Translations under genes and position numbers: made by a program
Shown here: in pieces, positions 8,035-16,491 of the stretch
Layout of the letters: each line of letters begins with the position of its first letter
How positions within the stretch are numbered: position 1 is the stretch's first letter
Notes under the pieces: generated by a model
The model's database searches: none
What the model saw: the letters and a program-made list of their open reading frames with translations, nothing else
Told to the model about the DNA's origin: nothing
Source of the DNA: Agrocybe praecox
Lineage: Eukaryota > Basidiomycota > Agaricomycetes > Agaricales > Agrocybaceae
DNA length: 19,454 nt
Direction of reading: 5' to 3'
NCBI GenBank assembly: GCA_964017145.1
Contig: CAXHKQ010000114.1
Span: forward strand, 1 to 19,454

Positions 8035-11000
8035 CGAACGGCAACATGTCCGAGTACACAATCGTAGACCTCCAGCGGCACATTTCGGGCGATGCCGCTC
8101 AGCAGCAGCAGCAGCCGCACTTACTGACCACCTCGACAGCTCAGCCAAAATCACCCGGCAATCTGATGGACACCAGCAACATCAGCCGCAGCACACTCGA
8201 CGACGACTCGACGCCCAGCGATTCGGGCGTCCAGCTGCTGGACTCCGTGTCCAGCATGAACGAGTCGCTGATGTCGGGCAGCGGTCTGGAGTTCGATTTG
8301 GCGCCGCCGGCGGCCGCTTCGTCGGTTTCGATGGGCGCCAGCAAAATCAGTGACAGTGGATGTTCAACGGCTGTTAGCAGTCCGGAGGCGACGACGCTGA
8401 TGACGCCAGAAGCTCAACCTGACTACGCCGCTGACGACCAACAGCAAGTCAATGAACCACCAGTGGCGGACATTTCGGACCTAGCCACCGAACCACCGCC
8501 ACAAAACTCAACCTCAGCTCCCGACGAAATGCTGACCAGCGTCTGCTCCACCTTCGATGCGACTGAGCCAATCGTCTACCGGCGCAAGACGCGCAAGCCG
8601 CGTCAGCACTCCAGCGGCTCCGCCGGTGCGTCCTCCGGTCCCAAGAAGCGCGTCTCCTTCCACGAGGACATCCTGAACAGCACCAAAACGGACAACATTC
8701 ACATCGAGCACGGCTTCATCACGTACAAGGGCGGACCGAGACAGCAGTCAGCAAAGCAGACGGCGGCGACGTCCCAGGCTGGCCGGTATTCGTGGTGCCC
8801 GGAGGGCAGCGGAGCCGGCGGCGGAAATATCCGCCAAGGTGAGGCTGATGACGACGACGATGACGACGACGACGGCGTTGGAACTGAGAACGTCCAGTAC
8901 TACTATCGCAATGCGTGCTCCGATGTGCTGGACTACGGCAAGACGACGGACGTGTTCGAGAAGCAGGAGCTGCTGCTGGCCGGCGATCGCTCCGGCGTCT
9001 TTGAGTACGGACCAAAGGTGGTGTCGTCGGTGGCGGTGGCGGCGGAAAACGGCAACGCCGTCGGCGACGCAGAGTTCTACAAATGCCAGTGCTCCGATTC
9101 GAATTCGAGTCTGTCGGACGACTCTTCGTCGGCGACGGATCAGCGCAATGGCAACACAGATACGTCGTCGGCAGCGGCCCAACGCAACTACGGCCAGGCC
9201 AAGTCCAACTCGTGCGACTGCATCGGCGGAGCGGGCGCCCAACAGAAGCCCAGCTCCGACGCCATTCAGATCAACGACAATTGCTACTTTTCGGAACCGA
9301 ATATCCAGCGTATCGACGACCAGCGAAACCAGAACCACGAGCGCCCCAAGTCGGTGTGGTCCAAGGAGCTGAAGCCGAAGAGCAGCTGCCTGAAGAAGAA
9401 CCAGCATGGAACGTCCACGACCGGCGTCATCGAGTACGATCTGCAACGGACGCAAAAGGCACTCAAGTCCTTCAATCGTCATCACAAACCGACGCAGGCC
9501 TCCGCAGGCGGCGACGTGACCGCCTCATCTCGGACCAAGGACATTTTCGGTTCGCTGAAGCAGATCTTCACGATGCCGCTGCCCGAGCGCGGCGTGCCCG
9601 AGGGCTGCGAGGATCTGAGCGAAGCGTCGGCGTTCGAGTGCGTGCCCGAGCAGCCCGAGAACTGTTCGCCAGCGCGGCGGATCACCCAATCGTCGCCGCA
9701 ACAGTCGCCGGCTCGTTCGTTCCTGTCCAAGAGCTTCGACGGCGGCCTGGCCAAGCGGACGACAGCCGCTGGCGATCCGAAGCCCAAGAAGTACGTGCAC
9801 AACGTCGATGAGCAGCTGCGCCAGGGCAACCAGGGCGCCGGCGCCGGGGGCAGTAGAACCAGGACGCCGGTGTCGGGCAGTCCGCAATCGCTGACCCAGC
9901 AGCAACTGATGACACCAATCAGCAGCACGTCGATCGGAACGACTCCGCCAAGTGCCGCCAGCAGTGTGTCTCCCACGCGCCGGCCAAAAAAGACCCAAGC
10001 CGCCCAATTGACGGCAGGCACATCCGGCACCTCGACGCCGGCTAATTCGCCCAGCGGCAGCGGCGGCGGCGGCTTCCGGAATAAGTACATCGTGAACTGC
10101 GAGAGCACCGTCTTCGAGCACACGGGCGTTTCGTACGAAGCCGATACGATGCCCGGACTGCTGTTGCCGGCCGTTTTGGCTCCGGCGGCTCCGGTGCCAC
10201 CGCCGGCCGCCACTTTCATCGATTACCAATCGCGTCCGCTGCCCCCGGAGCCGGTCAAATCGGGCGGCCGCTTTGCGGTGCCCTTTCGCAAGAAACTCGG
10301 CCAGCTGCTGCGCTCCGCGTTCCGCGAACCGGCGGCCAGCGTGGCGACCAGCGTCGCAGGCGTCGGCCGTCCCAAATCGGGCCAGATGCCCGTCAGTATT
10401 TTGCCGTCGCCGTCGGCGAGCGGTTGGGTGCAGGCGGACGAAATTGAGCAACCCGAAGAACTGCAGCCGCATAGCGATGAGGATGAGGCGGAGGCAAATG
10501 GCGAGGCGAAAGTCGGAGAGCTGCAGGTCGAGTTCAAGATGGTAACGCCTGTGCGTATGCAGCGAATGATGGCCGCAGCAGAGCCGCAAGTGCCGGCTGA
10601 GGGCGGAAGTGCAGCGGATTCAGTGCCAGGCGAGCAGATGCCCGAGCCGGCGACATTGACTGCGAAATCGGCCGTTGTTCCGGATGAAAGTGGACCAGCT
10701 CTTATGGAGACGAGCATCCTATCGGAGCGGAGCACCAGCAGCAGCGGCGGCTCGGTATCAACACAAGAAGCTGGCGCTGCGAGAGCCATCAACTTGCATC
10801 CGCGATCTGCAAAGCAACAGCATCAATCGCCAACAGCTTCCGCTTCGGCCAACCAGTCGCCCAATCGCAGCCGCCATCTGATCTCGCCAATGCACAAGAA
10901 GCACTCGCTGCAGACAAGCCGCTACGAGCGCTCCCATCGCATGAGCCCCGATCTGTTTGGCGGTGGCGGTGGCAGCAAATTCCCGGCTGCAACGCTGTCC

Positions 11001-11521
11001 GACGAATTCGATGACATTCTGACCATTACGACTACGATGTCCGAGTCGATGGTGTCGATGCAGTCTGGTGGAGGAGGAGCAGCTGCTCCAGCAGTCTCTG
11101 ATTGCCAATCTCAATCCGGGGCCGGCGACCCGGAATTGGTAATGGTCGACTATCCAGACCAGACCGAATTCCAGTTGCACCAGCAGCAGCAGCAGCGATC
11201 GAAGCCCCCTTCGTCGTCGATGACCACCTCGACGGCCTCTTCGAGCAAGTCGTCGCTGATCAACCGGTTTTTGCGAAACGTCACTCAGCGCAAAATTGCC
11301 GATGCCACTATTCAGAAAAACACGCAGCTGGTGGCAGGGCAGCAGCAGCAGGTGCGTAGTGAGAGGAAGCTGTGCGACACGCTGTATGTGAAGGGGGCGC
11401 GACCGCGCAACGTCGGACTGATTGACGATTTGAATGCGGAGATTGCGGCCGAAATAGCGGAACAGCAGCAGCAGAAGCAACAGCAGCAGACGGATGAATC
11501 GACAGAACCAGCTGACAGACT
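8035..11521 (+). CDS. Large exon 2: disordered N-terminal region of a scaffold-like protein with PP1-docking motif
   Basis: A single 3.5-kb exon, open throughout, encodes about 1162 residues and ends CT before donor GTAAGT (11522). The translation is low in hydrophobic residues and rich in Ser, Gln, Ala, Pro and Gly. It contains polyQ tracts (around 8100-8116, 11181-11196, 11464-11490), an Asp run near 8847-8873, polyGly patches and many Ser/Thr-Pro sites, so it is probably mostly disordered. Candidate functional motifs are KKRVSFHED (RVSF at 8649-8660, a textbook protein phosphatase 1 docking site), basic/amphipathic segments FRKKLGQLLRSAF (near 10285) and SLINRFLRNVTQRK (near 11256), and an acidic FDDI segment at 11007-11018. 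Third codon positions are strongly GC, unlike the flanking DNA, which supports genuine coding. A stop codon follows immediately if the donor is not used, so an unspliced short isoform of about 1166 aa is conceivable. Confidence 0.88.
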
Positions 11522-13030
11522 GTAAGTAGAATGGTCTTTGAAAATTATTCAAAAAAATACTATCTAAAAAAATACTTGAATAGAGTAGATAGAAATACGG
11601 AATAAATTGTCTGATTCAATTTCTTTGTTCGAAACGGTAATCGAACAAAAAACGTTTTACAACATCAGAAATTGATCATCTAAATACGATTTGATATGTT
11701 AAAATCGTAATAGTTATGCGGATTTTGAGAAACAAAAAAGATGTGTCAGTTTCCATGTTTCTAGATTGGAAACTGATTTCATATACACCGAACTCAAAAT
11801 CGTTGTCACATCTGATTCAACAGTTCATTGGATTATGGCAACTAACAATAAACTGACATAATTTAAGGGTTTAAACGCAAAGATTAGTCGCTAGAGTAGT
11901 TCGGACACTCGCTAAATTAAAAAAATGACAAAAAATAGAAGGAACGGTGCGATTTTATTGTTGATTCACGTATATGCTCAAAAGCACGATATTCTATGTT
12001 GACAATTTTCAATAGTTATAGCTGATTTTGTAACAGTTACATTTTCGCTAATTATTTTATGTTTTCTGTACACGACATTACATGGCTTTAAAAAACGAAA
12101 CAACAACAGGAATATAGTTTCAGATTTTAAAAATTGTTATTTTTCATCGAGATACATGAGGTTTAGTTTAACAACACAAACTTTTCGCACTTCACATATT
12201 CTCATACATGCTTCGTATATTTTATGAGTTTTCACTTTTCACTTAAATCTACCATTCATTTGGTAGGTTTCGTCATCTCGAAAAACATCGATAATTTTTT
12301 AAGATTGATTCTTAAATGAAACGATGTTCTACAAACTTGACTTGACTAGCTTATACAATTTTATTCCCTTCAACATAATATGTCAAATATCGTGTAACGC
12401 AGGCTCTCGGAAAAAGGGTTCGATTGTAGGAGCACACATTTAAAAATTTAAAACGACTTCAAAACGTGTCTTCGGTTTTACGATCCTAGCCGAGTTCCGT
12501 TAATTTATACAACAAAAAATTATTGACAAAAGGTGGGGAGGAAAATTTGATAACTAAAATGTTTTTATTTTTAGAACGGGTGTTCTACGAAAAGTGTCCG
12601 ATTGCTGGAGCATCAACTCTACACAAAAGTGTTGTACCACCCACTTGGAGATCGACAAGTTGTCTAGTTATAAAATGTGTAGTCTGAAATTTGTAAAATA
12701 TTGATGAAGTAATATAAGTAACAGTTGGGCTTAGTAAATTCGTATCGTTTGATTGAATTATTTTTGAATTATCAATATTGTTCCATTGAAGGACGTAACA
12801 CCGAAAATTACGATCTTACACCTTCTCCATGCCTTCGTATAAAACGTATACTTGCATGTATTAAAAATATGTATTTTTACTGCGATAACTTTTTCATCCG
12901 TGCTAAGGCTAGACTTTTGAAATAGACTTTTGAAATAGCTGCGAAGGAAATGTATTCTAGTTCGTTCGAGGATAGTCACAAGTATATTTGCAATATTTCC
13001 AACATATTCACATTTAAATCTCTCTCTAAG
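11522..13030 (+). other. Intron 2 of the large gene
   Basis: 1509 nt with a GTAAGT donor and a TCTCTCTCTAAG acceptor. The two-base phase left by exon 2 is completed by the first base of exon 3. AT-rich. It holds a candidate hairpin (11722-11800) and a doubtful exon-like stretch after an AG at 12573-12574, described under findings. No other gene is seen. Confidence 0.75.
11722..11800. repeat. Imperfect inverted repeat (hairpin) in intron 2
   Basis: TCAGTTTCCA (11746-11755) and TGGAAACTGA (11767-11776) are perfect inverted copies around an 11-base loop. Outer arms ATTTTGAG (11722-11729) and CTCAAAAT (11793-11800) also pair, leaving bulges between. It could fold in RNA or be the remnant of a small foldback element. 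Chance formation in AT-rich DNA is possible. Confidence 0.4.
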
Positions 13031-13589
13031 TCTTCCAACCAATCTGCCCGCATCGACCTCGCGTGCACTGCGAACGACCACATCAACGCCCGGCAGCGGC
13101 GGCGCTCCCGACGAATTCGGTCTCGGTGTGGGCGAAATCGCCGCCGATCGCTTCGCCGGCGCCGCAAACCGCCAACGGCTCGCGATTTTCCGCGACGATC
13201 GCGAGCAGCTGATGAAGGTGTTCAAGCTGTACACCGGCTACAGTCTGGAGGGCCACATGACGCCCGTGCTGGTCTTCCTAACGGACCAGACGCTGTACGT
13301 CGCCGATCTGGTGCGCAGCCGGCTGTTCAACCGGTTCGTGCTGCCCTACAGCGAGCTGGACGTCATTCTGATCGGGCCGCATGGAAATACGGTGCTGCTG
13401 AGCAACAGTGCCAGGGATATGCAGCAGGTACTGCTCGCTGGAGGGCCGTATCCGGCGGATGGGCTGGTGTCGAGTTTGGAGATGTGTGCGCGACGGGGTG
13501 GTTATGTGCTGCCGGCGGTGGGGCAGCTGACGCTGGATCATTTGGCGCCGCTGCAGCAGTTCGTGCGGGAGAATTCGGCGGTGGAGAAG
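13031..13589 (+). CDS. Exon 3: conserved globular region (PH-like) of the large protein
   Basis: The exon completes the Leu codon left open by exon 2 and stays open for 186 codons to the GTGAGT donor at 13590 (phase 0). After a Thr/Ser/Gly-rich linker it enters a compact globular-looking segment: DDREQLMKVFKLYTGY, VLVFLTDQTLYVADLV, FVLPYSELDVILIGPHGN, RDMQQVLLAGG, PAVGQLTLDHLAPLQQFV. The alternation of beta-type strands (VLVFLTDQTLYV, LDVILIG, NTVLLS) resembles a PH-like fold, as in lipid- or trafficking-adaptor proteins. From memory the region recalls the C-terminal part of PLEKHM-type (RUN/PH) adaptors, but I cannot confirm this. Strong third-position GC bias, the clean phase and both splice sites make the exon secure even though the family is not. 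Confidence 0.82.
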
Positions 13590-14057
13590 GTGAGTGGGGG
13601 GAGGGTTTTTTGGGTTGCTCTGTTGTCGGAATCGCTTACAAGAAATCATATAGAATATCTTTGGATTGTCAGTGAATCATCTAAAATATCCCGAAGTATA
13701 AATCTAGCTAAAATACATCGATAAAAATCCTAAATTTACGAAAAACGTTTTGAAAACATATGAAAAGTCGCCGGAAAATCAATTAATTCGTCGATGTGTT
13801 ACAGATCGCTAGACATTCTCGCTAGACACTCGACATCACCGGGAATTTTTGAACGTTTTTTTTTTATTTAAAAAATGACATAAATCGATAGGAATTTTTG
13901 CGAATTATCGTTAAAATTAATTCTACAAATCCAATTATAATTTCAAAAACACTATTTTCTGTATCACGGCCATTTTATGGGAATTTTCGTGATAGATTTC
14001 ACCGAAGTTTCGCCGAATCGAGGAATAATTAGACTCTCCCTCCTTTGCTCCTCACAG
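13590..14057 (+). other. Intron 3 of the large gene
   Basis: 468 nt, GTGAGT donor, acceptor CTCCTTTGCTCCTCACAG, phase 0. AT-rich with T runs near 13857-13866. Nothing else seen. Confidence 0.8.
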
Positions 14058-14230
14058 AACGACCCCTGGATCTACTATGCGGTCGTCAGCGTGCCGGCCA
14101 ATGTGCTCATCCACGATGCGGAGCCGCTGGGGCCGCACATCAAGGGACCGCTGATGTTCCGCCAGGTGACCGGCAACGGCGCCACGGCAGCAGCGGCCGC
14201 CCAATGGCAGGCCGGATACTTTTTGCTCAA
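14058..14230 (+). CDS. Exon 4: start of a PH domain; gene continues beyond the window
   Basis: The exon begins NDPWIYYAVVSVPANVL, continues LGPHIKGPLMFRQV and, after an Ala-rich insertion, reaches WQAGYFLLK. The pattern K-G-x-L, then W-x-x-G-Y-F-x-L-K, is the first two strands of a PH domain, so the domain is cut at this exon's end. The donor is AA followed by GTGAGT at 14231, leaving two bases of a codon. No continuation exon with a matching phase and PH sequence is visible before the window ends. The antisense retroelement at about 14640-18530 therefore probably lies in the following intron. The four exons together give 1409 full codons. The function would be as a membrane- or lipid-associated scaffold; this is inference. 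Confidence 0.8.
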
Positions 14231-14639
14231 GTGAGTTGCATGTTGTGTGTCAGATGTCTATATTATTTTATACTATCTTATAATCCTTCGATATATTACA
14301 CATGAAAAACGCATGCGTACTTTTGCACATATTCGACGTGTGAAATCCCTGATGTGACTTTCAAGTGGTACACGGACTCGTATTTAACTTTAATCCCAGC
14401 AATATGATGGGTATTTTCATTCTACAAAATTAAAAAACAATTGTATCGTGTTGAAACAGACTTACAAATCAACAAACTAGTATTCAGATAGAACACATAG
14501 AGACCGAGTAATATCAAAGAGAAAGTAAGAAATGACATGGTGGCGTTACGTGCGGCGGGGACTGTTAACAAACATTCTCATTGAAGAAATAAACTAATTG
14601 AGTTCACCCTTACATTGAATCGAACGTTCATCAAATTAG
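14231..14639. other. Start of intron 4, before the retroelement
   Basis: AT-rich sequence after the GTGAGT donor. No exon, repeat or RNA gene recognised. Confidence 0.55.
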
Positions 14640-14641
14640 TG

Positions 14642-14880
14642 TGTTGTATACAGGTGAATTTGTTTCAAGTTGTAAGACACTGGCTGGGTTGTAATTCTGT
14701 AGAATATTGCTTGGTGCGGTTTATTGTTGTGTATGCGTCAGTGTATATCTTCCGACTGTCCATCCGCTGTTGCTGTAGCGGCACGGACGCTCGATCTCCG
14801 ATCTGCTTATATACAGTGTTGTGGTGTAGTTGTGCTTATGTGAATTGTGTGTGGTATTGATGATTGTGAGGGGCATTACA
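14642..14880 (-). mobile_element. Candidate 3' LTR of the Ty3/gypsy element
   Basis: Read on the minus strand, this 239-bp segment starts TGTAATGCCCC and ends ATACAACA, so it has TGT...ACA ends. It contains TATATAAG (plus 14806-14813) and, 81 bases further on, AATAAA (plus 14720-14725), the order expected for LTR promoter and poly(A) signals. The integrase stop codon falls inside its first bases. No clear polypurine tract precedes it and no second LTR is present in the window for comparison, so the ends are provisional. Confidence 0.45.
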
Positions 14881-16491
14881 CTACAGCTCGGCCATCCTGA
14901 TATACTTGATTGCCCTCAATCAACGCTGAATGTTTTTGTTTAATCCATCTTCTCATGCGGTTTGCTTCAATTATGCCAGTATAAGGAATTTGTGTAAACT
15001 GGCAATTCTCAATATCTCGTACGATATATCTGTCGTTCGGTAATCGTTTATGTACTAAATATGGTCCTCTATATTTCTCGATCAGCTTCTTATTTGTACC
15101 AATTGTGGTGTCGACGTTTCGAATTACGACAAAATCTCCAGGCAAATATTCATCAGGTTTCTTACTTCGCTGCTCAAACAATAATTCATTTCGTTTTTGT
15201 GATTTTCGTATGGCGTTAGCCGCATCGTTTCTTATTACCGCTAGTGTCTGCGGTATATCGTTGGTTTTGGTTTGTAGGTGTTCGCTCAGGTGGTCAACAA
15301 TCTTGCCTCTTTGATTAACTCCAAATAGTAGTTCGCTTGCGGAGTAATTCGTGGTACTGTGTTTTGTGTTGTTAAGTGAGAACTCAACTTGAGCCAACTT
15401 TTTCGTCCAGTCGGCATGATCGGAGGGATTTGTTGTCTTACTCAGCATAGCCTTCATAACTCTATTAACTCTTTCCACTTGCCCGTTGGCTTGGGGCGAC
15501 GCAACAGCTACTTTCACGTGTTCTATATTCTGTTTGACTAAATACTCGCTGAACTGCAAGGAAGTAAAACAAGTTCCTCTATCACTTATGATGCGGCGTG
15601 GGCGGCTGTATGCTTCAGAATATTTGTCGAGGCATGCTATTACTTCTTTAGTGCTAGTCGATTTTACCGCATATAACTTCGTGAACTTCGTGAACGCGTC
15701 GATAACAACTAAGACGTGTTTACGGGCGGACGTAACTGCAGGCAGTGGACCAAAGTGGTCAACATGTACTGTATCAAACGGCTCAGGTTTTTTCGGAATA
15801 CTGTATAGATTGCGCTTATTGATGCTTATTGGTTGTGCGCACATTATACATCGGATGCAGTTTTGTATGAATTTCTGTACTTTGGCCTTCATTCCTTCGA
15901 ACCAGTAGTTCAATTTCAATTGTTCGTACGTCTTGGTTATTCCCATGTGGCAAATTGATTCATGTATCATCCGAATAACATTATCTTCGATTTCAGCCGG
16001 AACCATCAGTTGTAATCGTTTACTCTTATCTCGTCGGAATATCAATCCATCTTTCAGCTCAAAACCATCGACTCTTTCTGCTTCTAGTCTTCCTCGCAGA
16101 TGTAATAACTTTTTATCTCTGTTCTGCGTTATTTGGATCAACGTATCAACTTCATCTCGATCGGCAACAGTGATAACTTTACATGGTGTCTGCTTTTCCA
16201 ATTCTTCACGATCGTCATCCTCAGAGTCAGCTGGAACTTCATGATTTATATCTCTTGCTTCTTCTTCATCTTGTATAACTTCATTCATCTCGGCGGCTTC
16301 TTCAGGAACTTCAGGAACTTCAGGGTCTTCATTTGTTTCTAATTCTTCAGCATCTTTAGAGTCAGCAGGAATTTCGAGATTTGTATCAGTATCTGGACCT
16401 TCACTTGCTTCTTCATCTTCTTGTATCTCTTCATTCATCTCGACGGCTTCTTCAGGAACTTCAGGAACATCAGGATCTTCATTTTTTTCCG
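14876..16491 (-). CDS. pol: Retrotransposon pol: acidic linker and integrase
   Basis: The meaningful part of this frame begins at about 16491, directly downstream of the frame break. The open frame reaches back to 16735, but there it only overlaps the previous frame. A roughly 95-residue acidic linker made of two 50-residue repeats comes first. An H2C2 zinc-binding module follows (HESICH...CIRC), then the integrase core with D in VDHFGP, D in SDRGT and E in GQVER. The last two are separated by 35 residues, as in DD35E integrases. A GPY-type tail (EKYRGPYLVHKR) and a short C terminus end at TAA 14878-14876. It would insert the cDNA copy into host DNA. All catalytic and zinc-binding residues are present. 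Confidence 0.9.
16195..16491 (-). repeat. 150-bp tandem repeat (two copies) encoding an acidic linker
   Basis: Two in-frame copies with a 150-bp period, for example TCATTCATCT at 16281 and 16431. Each encodes NEDP-x-VPEVPEEA, then EMNE-x-IQ, an E/D-rich middle, and ends PADS...EELE. The first halves are nearly identical. The later parts have drifted and differ by small indels. Confidence 0.85.

Noticed and set aside
7718..8353. 211-codon plus frame spanning the end of intron 1 and the start of exon 2
   Set aside because: It is out of frame with the scaffold protein and crosses a good acceptor; the part inside exon 2 is a shadow with Arg/Gln/His-rich composition.
9083..9811. Plus-strand open frame in another register of exon 2
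   Set aside because: Arg-rich shadow of the GC-rich coding exon without its own start context or splice signals.
9525..10589. Long antisense open frame (354 codons) opposite exon 2
   Set aside because: It mirrors the strong third-position GC bias of the sense exon; its translation is Arg/Leu-rich low complexity with no domain. The antisense frames at 8748-9485 and 10758-11552 are rejected for the same reason.
16482..16488. A7 run as a standard -1 slippery heptamer
   Set aside because: The downstream integrase frame is +1 relative to the upstream frame, so a -1 shift would not connect them.
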